Part shown: piece after piece, positions 16,289-25,148 of the stretch
Layout: each line of letters begins with the position of its first letter
Position numbering within the stretch: the stretch's first letter is position 1
Made by a program: the position numbers and the translations under genes
NCBI GenBank assembly: GCA_905234245.1
Contig: CAJOGN010000036.1
Coordinates: 1-39,481 of the forward strand
Length of the DNA: 39,481 nt
DNA from: an uncultured Lachnospiraceae bacterium
Lineage (GTDB): Bacteria > Bacillota > Clostridia > Lachnospirales > Lachnospiraceae
Reading direction: 5' to 3'
The notes under the pieces: generated by a model
Told to the model about the DNA's origin: nothing
The model's input: only the letters and a program-made list of their open reading frames with translations
Database searches by the model: none

Positions 16289-17071
16289 ATGAAGAAAAGA
16301 ATAATAATCATGTTAATGGTTATGGTATTTGCAGTTCTACTTGGTGGATGTGTTAATAATGATAGCACCAAATCCGATAGAATTGGAATAATTGGAGCTA
16401 TGGATGAAGAGGTTAATCCTCTTAAGGATGCATTAGAAGGCGTCAAGACCAATAAGATTGCAGGTATGGAATTCTATGAAGGCAAGCTAAGCGGCAAAGA
16501 TGTAGTTGTTGTAAAATGTGGAATGGGCAAGGTTAATGCCGGAATATGTGCCCACACCTTGATTAATGATTACGGCTGTAAAGGAGTAATTAATACAGGC
16601 GTTGCAGGCTCTTTGGATAATCAGCTGAATATAGGCGATATAGTAGTCTCAACTGATGCAGTACAACATGATTTTAATGTGGAGGCAATAGGCTTTGCAA
16701 AGGGGGAGATTCCTTATACCGGATTATATGCATTTCCGGCTGATGAGCAGGTGAGAAAACTGGCAGTAGAGGCGTCCAAGGTAGCTGTTCCTGATGCGCA
16801 GGTCTATGAGGGTAGAGTATGCTCGGGAGATCAGTTTATATCTACCAATGAACAGAAAGATAAGATTAGGGCTGATTTTGGAGGTATGTGCGCTGAGATG
16901 GAAGGTGCAGCAATTGCACAGGCTTGTTATCTTAACAATACACCCTTTGTTGTTATCCGTGCTATCTCTGATAAGTCAGATGCTTCCCAGGCGGTTGAGT
17001 TCGAGACCTTCAAGAAGGAAGCGGCAAATGATTGTACGAAGATAATAAGATATATGGTAGAGCATATGTAA
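16289..17071 (+). CDS. MTA/SAH nucleosidase with lipoprotein signal
   Basis: 260 residues. The first 21 form a lipoprotein signal (KKR, hydrophobic core, lipobox LLGGC with Cys21). The rest is a 5'-methylthioadenosine/S-adenosylhomocysteine nucleosidase: IGIIGAMDEEV at the N-terminus of the fold, CGMGKVNAG, NTGVAGSL, CAEMEGAAIAQ with the ribose-binding Glu, and RAISDKSD with the catalytic Asp. MTAN splits MTA or SAH into adenine and a thio-sugar and is usually cytosolic; this form should be tethered outside the cell. AAGGAG lies upstream, after a small ACAAGG/CCTTGT hairpin (16253-16268). Another nucleoside substrate is possible. Confidence 0.9.
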   Translation: MKKRIIIMLMVMVFAVLLGGCVNNDSTKSDRIGIIGAMDEEVNPLKDALEGVKTNKIAGMEFYEGKLSGKDVVVVKCGMGKVNAGICAHTLINDYGCKGVINTGVAGSLDNQLNIGDIVVSTDAVQHDFNVEAIGFAKGEIPYTGLYAFPADEQVRKLAVEASKVAVPDAQVYEGRVCSGDQFISTNEQKDKIRADFGGMCAEMEGAAIAQACYLNNTPFVVIRAISDKSDASQAVEFETFKKEAANDCTKIIRYMVEHM

Positions 17072-17099
17072 TGACAAAATAGCGTTATTATGGTATAAT
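17071..17099 (+). promoter_or_regulatory. Promoter of the PAP2 gene
   Basis: ATGACA (17071-17076), a 17-bp spacer and TATAAT (17094-17099), with an additional TGG extended -10. The -35 overlaps the last base of the nucleosidase stop codon. Confidence 0.7.
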
Positions 17100-17157
17100 T
17101 CCACATTGCATCCAATTCTTAAGGAAATGGAAATCTAATAATAAAGGATGGTAAAAA

Positions 17158-17781
17158 ATGTTTGGGCAACTAGGCTCAGTCGTAGATCAATTCTTCTATG
17201 GATTTGATACTGCACTATACACATTTTTCTGGCAATTCCAGAACGCATTTACTATTGGTATAGCTGATATTTGTCAGCACATGGGAGATGCCATCGCTTA
17301 CATCGTTGTTTTTGCGATTGCGGTGATTCTTTGTTTCCCGAAGAAAACCAGAAAATACGGAGTGGCAATGGTGATTGCCTTTATAGTAGCGTTACTTTTG
17401 GTTAATGTTCTGATTAAGCCGGGAGTAGGAAGGCTAAGACCTTATATAACGCTGCAGGATACTCCCTTCTGGGATACCTATTATACTCACTGGACAAATG
17501 CAGGCTCGCATCTTGAAGACGATCTGTCATTCCCGTCTGGTCATACTTCCATGACCTTTGCGGCTATTACAGCTCTTGCTTCTGTACTTATTACGGAAAA
17601 GAAAAGATGGGCATGGGCGCTATTCATTATCCCGCTCATAGTGGGAATATCAAGAATAATCCGCTGCGTTCATTACCCAAGCGACGTACTCGTAGGTATG
17701 CTATGCGGAATCATTGCCGGACTTATAGGTTGTCTCATTGTATGGTACTTCTTCGTTAAAAGAAAAAGAAAAAATGCCTAA
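17158..17781 (+). CDS. PAP2-family membrane phosphatase
   Basis: 207 residues, about five membrane helices. The three phosphatase motifs are complete: KPGVGRLRP (K-x6-RP), FPSGHTS (PSGH) and SRIIRCVHYPSDVLVG (SR-x5-H-x3-D). PAP2 enzymes remove phosphate from phosphatidic acid, undecaprenyl pyrophosphate or other lipid phosphates at the outer face; which one cannot be told here. It has its own promoter and AAGGATGG upstream of the ATG. The tail is basic (KRKRKNA). A hairpin (17795-17801/17808-17814) follows, then a bidirectional terminator. Confidence 0.93.
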   Translation: MFGQLGSVVDQFFYGFDTALYTFFWQFQNAFTIGIADICQHMGDAIAYIVVFAIAVILCFPKKTRKYGVAMVIAFIVALLLVNVLIKPGVGRLRPYITLQDTPFWDTYYTHWTNAGSHLEDDLSFPSGHTSMTFAAITALASVLITEKKRWAWALFIIPLIVGISRIIRCVHYPSDVLVGMLCGIIAGLIGCLIVWYFFVKRKRKNA

Positions 17782-17908
17782 GGTGTCGGGAGGCGTAAAT
17801 CATGTCCGATTTACTTCATAGACAAGAAGGAACGCTCCGAGAAAGAGCAAAGACCAATATATCGGTGAAATGTATTCACGCAAAAAAGCTGTACTGCTAA
17901 GATAAATT

Positions 17909-17946
17909 AAAGAGAGGGACGGTTCTTTCAAGAGCCGTCCCTCTTT
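17909..17946. terminator. Bidirectional terminator between convergent genes
   Basis: AGAGGGACGG 17913-17922 pairs with CCGTCCCTCT 17935-17944, with a further TTCTTTCAAGA apex and AAA/TTT flanks. It lies between the PAP2 gene and the convergent nucleotidase gene. Confidence 0.85.
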
Positions 17947-17963
17947 CAATTACGTACTATTGA

Positions 17964-19612
17964 CTATTTAATTACAATTCTTCCCTGCCCATAAGGATTC
18001 TCGTAACCTGTGCTGATATTTCCGCCAAGGTTCTCTGTGATATAGTCTGCTATTATGAAATATTCCAGACCGCAATCTGATTGGATTACCTTTGCGCCGT
18101 CAAAAGCGGTATTGCCTCCTCCGTGATTGAGAAGAACATGGGCCGAACCTCCTACTATATATTTTTTGTTAGGGTCAATCGGTTCTCCATTAATGCGTAC
18201 ATTACTCACTCTTCTTTGTCCTTCAATACCTACAAGTGTACCTTGTTCATTAGTAACACAAGGCGAAGCAATGCCGGCATTTATCTCAAGGGTTATACCG
18301 GACACCTGCAAAAAGGAACCCTGCTCTTGAGGAAGCATTTTAGCACCCCATTCGAGAGCATCTAGTATCTGCTGTCCCGTTGCTTCTACAGTGCATATCG
18401 TGTCATTAAACGGAAGTACATCGATTATATCTTCGTAGGTTATATCACCTTTTTTGATATTATTTTTGAGCCCACCACCATTCTGAAAACCAATATCGGC
18501 GCCTGTTCTGATGCGTATTGAATCTGCGCAGAGGTCACCTAAGTTAGTCTCTGATCGTCTTATTAATCGTACAGGTTGTCCCTTGGGTCATTCGTTGTAA
18601 GTTCTACTGAAGAGGTGGCTACTTTTTGCTTTAGAATTGCTTCAAACTCCTGCATCTTTTTGTTAACTGTGTTCCCAACCTTGTTATCTATTCCAAGAAG
18701 GGAAATAGCACTGACATCATTTGTCCAACTCCAAAGGCCGGTGTCTTTAATCCCTTCACTTGTAATAAGAATGTGTCCAATATGGGCAAGCTTTGTGCCT
18801 ACAGCAGAGCGTGTTACATCAACTCCGTCTTTATTCTTCACAACTACCTGTTCTGTGTCGTGACTGTGCCCGTCTAGGAATACATCAATACCGTTAGTGT
18901 TAGCTATAATATCAGCATAAGTATAGGGTCTGTTAGATTCCTCATTTCCTACGTGGCCCATAACATATACATAATCAGCACCTTTGCTTCTGACTTCATC
19001 TACAGTCTTTTGGACAGAATCGTATAGCTTCTTTCCATCATCACCTTCCATAAAACCGTATATATATTCGCCTTTTTCGTTTTGGAAATGCTTTGGCTCA
19101 GAAGAAGTAAGTGTCTCAGGAGTCGTAACACCTACGAAGCCAATCTTGAGTCCGCCTTTTTCAATAATCTTGTAAGGAGAAAGTACAAGCTCATCATTCT
19201 TAGTGAAGTTACAGCAGATATAAGGATAATTTGCATGGTTAACAAGATAGAAGAAATTATCCATACCATAGTCAAACTCGTGATTGCCGGGAATTGCCAC
19301 ATCATATCCTGCTTTATTCATGATATCAACTATTGCTTCGCCATGTGTATATGAACCGATAGTGTCTCCTTGAATTGCATCACCGTCATCTACCAGAATA
19401 GTCTCATATCCTTGATCTTCAAGACTCTTTCTGATGGCATATAGTCCTGCATATCCAAAGCTATCTTCTACGCCACAGTGCACATCGCTGGTATAGAGTA
19501 CATAGACACCCTTTTCTTCTGAATTGCCCGAATTAGATGCTATGGGAGCGCATCCGCTAAGTGCCATAGCAAGGCACATAAGAACAGCTAATAGTTTTAT
19601 CCTTCTTTTCAC
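17964..19612 (-). pseudogene. Lipoprotein 5'-nucleotidase, broken by a frameshift
   Basis: The 5' part begins at GTG 19612 (GGAAGG 8 bp upstream) with a lipoprotein signal (LLAVLMCLAMALSGC). It has metallophosphoesterase motifs YTSDVHCG, DDGDAIQG, PGNHEFDYG, MGHVGNEE and DGHSHDTEQ. This frame stops at 18563 after ELTTNDPRDNLYD. The 5'-nucleotidase C-terminal domain continues in the -1 frame, PKGQPVRLIRRSETNLGD, with NGGGLKN and GGGNTAFDG, to 17964. The join falls at CCCAAGG (plus 18582-18586), where one lost A would explain it. No good -1 slippery heptamer is present. Intact, it would dephosphorylate extracellular nucleotides. A sequencing error is possible. Confidence 0.85.
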
Positions 19613-19652
19613 TTTCTTTTCCTTCCTTTCGAAAGAATAATACGATGTTTTG

Positions 19653-19681
19653 ATTTTAGCATAGCTATTACAGGCATTCAA
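19653..19681 (-). promoter_or_regulatory. Promoter of the 5'-nucleotidase gene
   Basis: On the minus strand, TTGAAT (19681-19676), a 17-bp spacer and TAAAAT (19658-19653) preceded by TGC (extended -10). About 40 bp upstream of the GTG start. Confidence 0.65.
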
Positions 19682-19785
19682 TAATCTATTATTAATGAAG
19701 AAATGCGGTAGGGTTTACATTCATTTTGATTCTGCCCTCAAAAGATTAGTAAGTTGTATAAGAATAAAAACAATGTAGGAAAGGC

Positions 19786-19814
19786 TTTACGCGAGAGATA
19801 GTTTTTGCTATACT
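19786..19814 (+). promoter_or_regulatory. Promoter of the Thr-rich lipoprotein gene
   Basis: TTTACG (19786-19791), a 17-bp spacer and TATACT (19809-19814). The 5' leader then carries a perfect GTGACG/CGTCAC hairpin with loop TTT (19830-19844). Confidence 0.55.
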
Positions 19815-19888
19815 CACGTATGTAACAAGGTGACGTTTCGTCACATATTAGAACTTATAATTTTTACTCAGACGAAAGGGGAGATACA

Positions 19889-20359
19889 ATGAGAAAGAAA
19901 TTATTAGTATTATTTGCAGCAGGAGTTATGGCTACATCACTTCTTGCAGGATGTTCATGTTCTACTTCTACAACTTCAAATGAGAATGGAACAACAACTA
20001 CTACTCAGAAGACAGATTCTAATGGCACAACAACAACTACAACAACTACTACAACAACAACATCTAAGACACCTGTAAAGCCTCAGGGAGACTTAACATT
20101 TGCTGATTTACAGACAAACTATGGTATCTTAGTTGAGTGCTACAATGAAGTTGAGAAGCTTTACATGGATAAGCAAATCCAGCAGGATGACCAGGTTGAG
20201 AATCTTCTTGCAGAGTCTAAGAAGGTAATCGAGGAGATGGGTCAGCTTCAGGAGAGTGACTTCAAGTCACAGGAAGATTACCAGAAGATGAATGATTCTA
20301 TGGTAACAATGATTGAAGCATTAGGTAAGATTGTTGACAGCATGCAGGTAGCTCAATAA
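19889..20359 (+). CDS. Thr-rich lipoprotein of unknown function
   Basis: 156 residues. Lipoprotein signal MRKKLLVLFAAGVMATSLLAGC with Cys22. Next comes a low-complexity Thr region with runs of 5 and 12 Thr, the longer encoded by ACA/ACT triplets at 20027-20062. The C-terminal part (about 68-156) is acidic and helical (ILVECYNEVEKLYMDKQIQQ and later Glu/Gln/Met-rich helices) with no family I recognise. AAAGGGGAG precedes the ATG. The Thr run could be a spacer through the cell wall and a glycosylation target (inference). Own promoter and terminator make it monocistronic. Confidence 0.85.
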   Translation: MRKKLLVLFAAGVMATSLLAGCSCSTSTTSNENGTTTTTQKTDSNGTTTTTTTTTTTTSKTPVKPQGDLTFADLQTNYGILVECYNEVEKLYMDKQIQQDDQVENLLAESKKVIEEMGQLQESDFKSQEDYQKMNDSMVTMIEALGKIVDSMQVAQ

Positions 20360-20389
20360 TACTTTTATTAGAATGATTTAATTCTTAGT

Positions 20390-20419
20390 AGAGTGTGGCA
20401 AGTGCCACACTCTTTTTTT
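20390..20419 (+). terminator. Intrinsic terminator of the lipoprotein gene
   Basis: AGAGTGTGGC 20390-20399 pairs with GCCACACTCT 20404-20413 (10 bp, loop AAGT), followed by T7. Confidence 0.95.
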
Positions 20420-20448
20420 GCGTGTACTGTAAAACAAACCGGAACACT

Positions 20449-20491
20449 CTCGCTTCGCAAATCTTAAATTTGAACTCAAATGCGAAACGAG
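20449..20491. repeat. Inverted repeat, possible degenerate palindromic element
   Basis: CTCGCTTCGCA (20449-20459) pairs with TGCGAAACGAG (20481-20491) with one mismatch. It runs into CGAGCTATAATTT, which resembles the CGAGCTATAGTG of the element at 29025-29149. Confidence 0.5.
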
Positions 20492-20498
20492 CTATAAT

Positions 20499-20702
20499 TT
20501 GACTGAGGTGATTTTTATGAAGCTATATCCGTTTTCCTTTAAGGAGTATATAGAGTACTTTCCGTCCAACAATATAGATGAATCCTTTGATGAGTTCGTA
20601 AATAAAGGAGGCATGTCAGGTTCCTATTTGTATAAATCAGATAAAGATGCCAGAAAGTATGTTAATGGAATTTATAGGACAACAATAATCTACGGAGGAT
20701 AA
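20499..20702 (+). pseudogene. Remnant of an AAA ATPase (ATP-binding/DUF4143 family)
   Basis: The 67-codon frame carries an internal stretch of large AAA ATPases: FMKLYPFSFKEYIEYF (family pattern L-x-P-L-S-F-x-E-Y), ESFDEFVNKGGMSG, and SDKDARKYVNGIYRTTII. Walker A and B and the whole C-terminal half are missing and it ends at a stop within 70 codons. It is therefore read as a decayed internal fragment, not a small gene. It lies between an inverted repeat and the acetyltransferase gene, which uses the GGAGG near its end. Confidence 0.7.
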
Positions 20703-20708
20703 TACAGT

Positions 20709-21140
20709 ATGGAACTTAATGAACTATTGGAGCATTTTAATAATGGAGATACATTGGGAGAGGGCTTTGGTCTGTTCCCTCCCTTCTATACAGATTTTGG
20801 TAAGAATATTATAATAGGAAGAAATGTATTTATTAATGCCGGCTGTAAATTTCAAGATCAGGGCGGCATTACCATAGACGAAGGAGCGTTGATTGGTCAT
20901 GGCGTAGTTCTTGCCACTCTCGACCACGACATAGACCCTGCCAAGAGACAACAGCTACACCCCGCGCCTATACATATAGGAAGAAATGTATGGATTGGTG
21001 CAAATGCGACTGTGACAAAAGGCGTTACAATAGGGGACGACGCTGTAGTGGCAGCAGGAGCAGTCGTAACAAAGGATGTTCCAAAGGGTGCGATTGTTGG
21101 CGGAGTGCCGGCGAAGCTTATAAAGTATGTGCAGGGCTAA
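20709..21140 (+). CDS. Short hexapeptide-repeat O-acetyltransferase
   Basis: 143 residues. A left-handed beta-helix acyltransferase of the sugar/serine O-acetyltransferase type: [41 protein letters not shown] with the catalytic-type His, [32 protein letters not shown], and the closing [16 protein letters not shown]. It lacks the N-terminal 40-50 residue maltose-acetyltransferase domain of full-length (about 185 aa) relatives, so it is a short form or a truncated gene; the GGAGG 10 bp upstream argues it is translated. Acceptor substrate unknown. Confidence 0.85.
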   Translation: MELNELLEHFNNGDTLGEGFGLFPPFYTDFGKNIIIGRNVFINAGCKFQDQGGITIDEGALIGHGVVLATLDHDIDPAKRQQLHPAPIHIGRNVWIGANATVTKGVTIGDDAVVAAGAVVTKDVPKGAIVGGVPAKLIKYVQG

Positions 21141-21392
21141 CGAAAGTCCTGCCACAAAGGATTATGTTAGCTGCCAGTACACATTACTAGGCAACAAAGC
21201 TGACATACAGCTAACAAAAGTCCTGCCACAAAGGATTATGTTAGCCGCCAGTACACATTACTAGGCAACAAAGCTGACATACAGCTAACAAAAGTCCTGC
21301 CACAAAGGATTATGTTAGCTGCCAGTACACATTACTAGGCAACAAAGCTAACGTACAGCTAACAAAACTCCTGCCACACAAGAATTGTTAGC
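21136..21392. repeat. 74-bp tandem repeat, three copies plus a partial fourth
   Basis: GCTAAC recurs at 21136, 21210, 21284 and 21358, an exact 74-bp period. The three complete units differ at only a few positions; the fourth stops after 35 bp. Each unit holds two hairpin-forming parts: GCTAAC...GTTAGC with inner TCCT/AGGA, and TGCC-GTA/TAC-GGCA. It starts over the last codons of the acetyltransferase gene and ends about 120 bp before the S10 promoter. No coding frame is supported, and it lacks tRNA features despite its length. Confidence 0.93.
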
Positions 21393-21514
21393 CACAAAAA
21401 ACATTCTCACGCAATGCATTCCCACGCTAACCCCTACATATAGCGTTACATATCAAAATTTACCACAACTTTGCAAAATGTTCTTAAAAAAGTACAATCT
21501 TTCTTGAAATTTCC

Positions 21515-21543
21515 TTGCAAATCCCTTCAAACTATTGTATATT
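21515..21543 (+). promoter_or_regulatory. S10 operon promoter
   Basis: TTGCAA (21515-21520), a 17-bp spacer and TATATT (21538-21543). This is the only good promoter upstream of the ribosomal gene cluster. The start would be near 21550. Confidence 0.7.
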
Positions 21544-21549
21544 ATAACA

Positions 21550-21893
21550 CGCTGTGACATCGATAGCTATGAAGCGTGAGGTTGCTACATGCTGTAAGGT
21601 GTCCGCGAAGCGGACGGATTCCTTACTGCACCGCGAGCCCTATTCGCACGAAGTGCGAACTATAGTGGGCGAGCGTCATTGTAAGGTTAGTGTATTACAG
21701 TATGTGGGTTTTCCGTGGAGCGAATGTCAAGTTACTAAAACTGACGGCAAGTCACTGTACAATAGATAAGTCTTCCGATAAAGGGAGATACTGTCCCAAG
21801 TGTCTTTTAATAATTATTATAGGACACACACGGTAAAGTGTACAGTCACCGCTTGTCTCACTATTAAAGTGCGAAAAGGAGGCGACTTTTTTT
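21550..21893 (+). promoter_or_regulatory. Long structured leader of the S10 operon
   Basis: About 344 nt lie between promoter and rpsJ. They contain a palindromic element (21594-21673). A long-range 8-bp stem ACTGTACA 21754-21761 / TGTACAGT 21839-21846 encloses smaller helices such as GTGTC/GGACAC around 21800-21826. The rpsJ site AAAAGGAGG follows at 21875-21883. E. coli controls its S10 operon through L4 binding the leader; whether anything similar happens here is open. Confidence 0.5.
21594..21673 (+). repeat. GAA-triloop palindromic element, copy A
   Basis: Outer stem GTAAGG (21594-21599) / CCTTAC (21621-21626) encloses GTCCGC-GAA-GCGGAC (21601-21615). A second unit follows: GAGCCC, the hairpin TTCGCAC-GAA-GTGCGAA (21643-21659), CTATAG and TGGGCGAG (21666-21673). 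The same parts recur at 29025-29149 and, inverted, at 32634-32704. Confidence 0.8.
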
Positions 21894-22211
21894 ATGGCAA
21901 CTCAATTTATGAGAATTACACTTAAGGCATATGATCACGAATTAGTTGATTCATCTGCTAAGAAAATCATCGAAACTGTAAAGAAGAACGGATCACAGGT
22001 GAGTGGACCAGTACCTCTTCCTACTAAAAAGGAAGTTGTTACAATTCTTAGAGCTACTCATAAGTATAAGGATTCAAGAGAGCAGTTCGAGCAGAGAACT
22101 CATAAGAGGCTGATTGATATCATCACACCAACACAGAAGACGGTTGATGCTCTATCAACATTAGAAATGCCTGCAGGTGTTGACATCAATATTAAGATGA
22201 AAGAGAAATAA
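21894..22211 (+). CDS. rpsJ: 30S ribosomal protein S10
   Basis: 105 residues. First gene of the operon. [22 protein letters not shown] and the C-terminal [14 protein letters not shown] are diagnostic. S10 sits in the 30S head and doubles as NusE in antitermination complexes. The AAAAGGAGG site is about 10 bp from the ATG across a T-rich stretch. A 70-bp gap to rplC holds a small GAACATA/TATGTTC hairpin. Confidence 0.98.
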   Translation: MATQFMRITLKAYDHELVDSSAKKIIETVKKNGSQVSGPVPLPTKKEVVTILRATHKYKDSREQFEQRTHKRLIDIITPTQKTVDALSTLEMPAGVDINIKMKEK

Positions 22212-22281
22212 GACACCCTGTAACTAGTATGAACATATTATAATGTATGTTCCGCTGTAGATTAATTAGGAGGAAATAATA

Positions 22282-22965
22282 ATGAAGAAAGCGATTTTAG
22301 CTACAAAGCTTGGTATGACTCAAGTATTTGATTCAGAAGGCTCATTAATTCCTGTAACAGTTCTTCAGGCTGGTCCTTGTGTAGTAACACAGATTAAGAC
22401 AGTAGAGAACGATGGATATGAAGCTGTTCAGGTAGGTTTTGTAGACAAGAAAGAGAAGAATAAGAATGTAGATGCAGCTGGCAACAAGAAGGTATGGCGT
22501 AGACATGGCGTAAATAAGCCTCAGATGGGTCATTTCGAGAAGGCTGGCGTAGCAGCTAAGAGATATGTAAGAGAATTCAAGTTCGACAATTGTGCTGATT
22601 ACAATCTTGCTGATGAGATTAAGGCAGACATCTTCGAAGAAGGCGACAAGATTGATGCAACAGCAATCTCTAAGGGTAAAGGATTCCAGGGCGCAATTAA
22701 GAGACTTGGCCAACATAGAGGACCTATGGCTCATGGTTCTAAGTTCCACCGTCATCAAGGTTCTAACGGAGCTTGTTCTTCACCTAGTAAGGTATTCAAG
22801 GGTAAGGGAATGCCTGGTCACATGGGTAGCGTTAAGGTAACAATTCAGAATCTTGAAGTTGTACGTGTTGACGCAGAGAACAACTTGCTTTTAATCAAGG
22901 GTGCCGTTCCAGGACCTAAGAAGTCTCTAGTAACAATCAAAGAGGCAGTAAAAGCAGCTAAGTAA
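22282..22965 (+). CDS. rplC: 50S ribosomal protein L3
   Basis: 227 residues, slightly longer than the usual 205-215. Starts [16 protein letters not shown]; the conserved loop [22 protein letters not shown] lies near the peptidyl-transferase centre, and [10 protein letters not shown] follows. GGAGG precedes the ATG. An early assembly protein binding the 3' end of 23S rRNA. Confidence 0.98.
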   Translation: MKKAILATKLGMTQVFDSEGSLIPVTVLQAGPCVVTQIKTVENDGYEAVQVGFVDKKEKNKNVDAAGNKKVWRRHGVNKPQMGHFEKAGVAAKRYVREFKFDNCADYNLADEIKADIFEEGDKIDATAISKGKGFQGAIKRLGQHRGPMAHGSKFHRHQGSNGACSSPSKVFKGKGMPGHMGSVKVTIQNLEVVRVDAENNLLLIKGAVPGPKKSLVTIKEAVKAAK

Positions 22966-23004
22966 TTTAGAATAAGATGATAATACGAAAGGAGGAACTT
23001 TACG

Positions 23005-23625
23005 ATGGCTAAAGTATCCGTATATAATATGGAAGGCAAAGAAGTTGATTCAATCGAATTAGATGATGCTATATTCAATGTAGAAGTCAATGAGCATTTA
23101 GTACATATGGCAGTTCTTAATCAACTTGCTAATAATCGCCAGGGAACACAGAAGGCTAAGACACGTTCTGAAGTTCGCGGCGGTGGTAGAAAACCATGGA
23201 GACAGAAGGGAACAGGTCATGCAAGACAAGGTTCTATCAGAGCTCCACAATGGACAGGTGGTGGAGTTGTATTTGCTCCAGTACCAAGAGATTATTCAAT
23301 GAAGATGAACAAGAAGGAGAAGAGAGCAGCACTTAAGAGCGCTCTTACTTCAAGAGTTTTAGAGAATAAGATAGTAGTAGTTGACGAGCTTAAGATGGAT
23401 GAGATTAAGACTAAGAAGTTTGCTAAGGTTATGAGCAATCTTAAGGTTGACAAGGCATTAGTTGTATTAGCAGACAATGACAAGAATGTTGTTGCATCAG
23501 CAAAGAACATTCCTTCAGTTAAGACTGCTTCAACAGATACAATCAATGTATATGACATCTTAAAGTATAATACACTCGTTCTTACTAAGGACGCTGTGAA
23601 GAATATTCAGGAGGTGTATGCATAA
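23005..23625 (+). CDS. rplD: 50S ribosomal protein L4
   Basis: 206 residues. The extended loop [20 protein letters not shown], which lines the peptide exit tunnel, is intact, as is [11 protein letters not shown]. In E. coli L4 also represses the S10 operon; its gene lies downstream of a long leader here. Its TAA overlaps the rplW ATG by one base. Confidence 0.98.
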   Translation: MAKVSVYNMEGKEVDSIELDDAIFNVEVNEHLVHMAVLNQLANNRQGTQKAKTRSEVRGGGRKPWRQKGTGHARQGSIRAPQWTGGGVVFAPVPRDYSMKMNKKEKRAALKSALTSRVLENKIVVVDELKMDEIKTKKFAKVMSNLKVDKALVVLADNDKNVVASAKNIPSVKTASTDTINVYDILKYNTLVLTKDAVKNIQEVYA

Positions 23626-23924
23626 TGGCAAATGTACAATATTATGATGTAATCCTAAAGCCACTTGTAACTGAGAAGAGTATGAATGGCATGGCCGATA
23701 AGAAGTACACATTTCTTGTACACCCTGAGGCTAACAAGACAATGATTAAGGAAGCAGTTGAGAAAATGTTCGAAGGAACCAAGGTTAAGTCTGTTAACAC
23801 AATGAATCAGTCTGGTAAGACTAAGAGACGTGGAATGACTTACGGCAAGACTGCTAAGACTAAGAAGGCAATCGTTACATTAACAGAGGATAGCAAGGAA
23901 ATCGAGATCTTCTCTGGTCTATAA
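23625..23924 (+). CDS. rplW: 50S ribosomal protein L23
   Basis: 99 residues. [38 protein letters not shown] and the tunnel-exit hairpin [20 protein letters not shown] are typical. L23 is the docking site for trigger factor and SRP at the exit tunnel. Translation is coupled to rplD by TAATG. Confidence 0.98.
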   Translation: MANVQYYDVILKPLVTEKSMNGMADKKYTFLVHPEANKTMIKEAVEKMFEGTKVKSVNTMNQSGKTKRRGMTYGKTAKTKKAIVTLTEDSKEIEIFSGL

Positions 23925-23986
23925 AATGTAACAACACTAGGTACAGTAAAGTACGATAATAAATCGAATAAGAAAGGAGAATCATA

Positions 23987-24829
23987 ATGGGAATTAAGAC
24001 ATATAACCCATATACACCTTCAAGAAGAAATATGACAGGTTCTGATTTTTCTGAAGTAACTAAGAAGACTCCTGAGAAGTCACTTGTAGCTTCTAAGAAG
24101 AAGAACGCAGGTCGTAATAATCAAGGTAGAATAACAGTTAGACACCAAGGTGGTGGCAACAGACAAAAATACAGACTTGTTGATTTCAAGAGAAAGAAAG
24201 ACAACATTCCAGCTACAGTTGTTGGTATCGAGTACGATCCTAACAGAACAGCTAACATCGCACTTATCTGCTATGCAGATGGTGAGAAGTCATACATCAT
24301 TGCTCCAGAAGGACTTAAGGTTGGAGCAACAGTTATGAACGGTGCTGAGGCTGAAGTAAGTGTAGGTAACTGCCTTCCACTTGCTAACATTCCAGTAGGT
24401 ACATTAATTCATAACATTGAGTTATATCCTGGTAAGGGCGGACAACTCGTTCGTTCAGCAGGTAACTCAGCACAGCTTATGGCTAAGGAAGGTAAGTATG
24501 CAACACTTCGTCTTCCTTCAGGTGAGATGAGAATGGTTCCACTTAATTGTAGAGCTACAATCGGATCAATTGGAAATGCTGATCATAACCTAATTAAGAT
24601 TGGTAAAGCAGGACGTAAACGTCATATGGGTATTCGTCCTACAGTTCGTGGTTCTGTTATGAACCCTAATGACCATCCACACGGTGGTGGTGAAGGTAAG
24701 GCTCCAATCGGACGTCCAGGTCCATGTACTCCTTGGGGTAAACCTGCATTAGGTCTTAAGACACGTAAGAAGAACAAGCAATCTAACAAGCTTATCGTTC
24801 GTAGACGCGACGGTAGAGCAATTAAGTAA
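23987..24829 (+). CDS. rplB: 50S ribosomal protein L2
   Basis: 280 residues. [16 protein letters not shown] at the start, [14 protein letters not shown], and the C-terminal [19 protein letters not shown], which includes the conserved His near the peptidyl-transferase centre. AAAGGAG precedes the ATG after a 62-bp gap from rplW. Confidence 0.99.
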   Translation: MGIKTYNPYTPSRRNMTGSDFSEVTKKTPEKSLVASKKKNAGRNNQGRITVRHQGGGNRQKYRLVDFKRKKDNIPATVVGIEYDPNRTANIALICYADGEKSYIIAPEGLKVGATVMNGAEAEVSVGNCLPLANIPVGTLIHNIELYPGKGGQLVRSAGNSAQLMAKEGKYATLRLPSGEMRMVPLNCRATIGSIGNADHNLIKIGKAGRKRHMGIRPTVRGSVMNPNDHPHGGGEGKAPIGRPGPCTPWGKPALGLKTRKKNKQSNKLIVRRRDGRAIK

Positions 24830-24839
24830 GGAGGTTATT

Positions 24840-25121
24840 ATGGCACGTTCGTTAAAGAAAGGACCATTTGCTGATAAAAGCTTATTAAAGAAGGTTGACG
24901 CTATGAACGCTTCAGGAGACAAGAGTGTAATCCAGACTTGGTCTCGCCGTTCTACAATCTTCCCACAAATGGTTGGACATACAATTGCAGTTCATGACGG
25001 AAGAAAGCATGTACCTGTATATATCACAGAAGATATGGTAGGACATAAGCTTGGTGAGTTCGTAGCAACAAGAACTTACAGAGGTCATGGAAAAGATGAG
25101 AAGAAATCTAAAGTAAGATAA
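24840..25121 (+). CDS. rpsS: 30S ribosomal protein S19
   Basis: 93 residues. [18 protein letters not shown] and [30 protein letters not shown] (shown in parts: [18 protein letters not shown]) are diagnostic. S19 forms a head complex with S13. AAGGAGG of its site overlaps the end of rplB, 10 bp before the ATG. Confidence 0.98.
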   Translation: MARSLKKGPFADKSLLKKVDAMNASGDKSVIQTWSRRSTIFPQMVGHTIAVHDGRKHVPVYITEDMVGHKLGEFVATRTYRGHGKDEKKSKVR

Positions 25122-25148
25122 TATTAGAAATTGAAAGGAGGGTTTCTC

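Noticed and set aside
18563..18590. Programmed -1 frameshift in the 5'-nucleotidase
   Set aside because: CCCAAGG does not form a standard X-XXY-YYZ slippery site and no downstream stimulator is evident; a simple deletion is more likely.
20499..20702. Intact small protein gene
   Set aside because: The sequence matches only an internal part of large AAA ATPases and lacks nucleotide-binding motifs.
21136..21392. tRNA gene cluster or CRISPR array
   Set aside because: The 74-bp period equals tRNA length but there is no T-loop TTCGA, cloverleaf or CCA; repeats are contiguous with no unique spacers.
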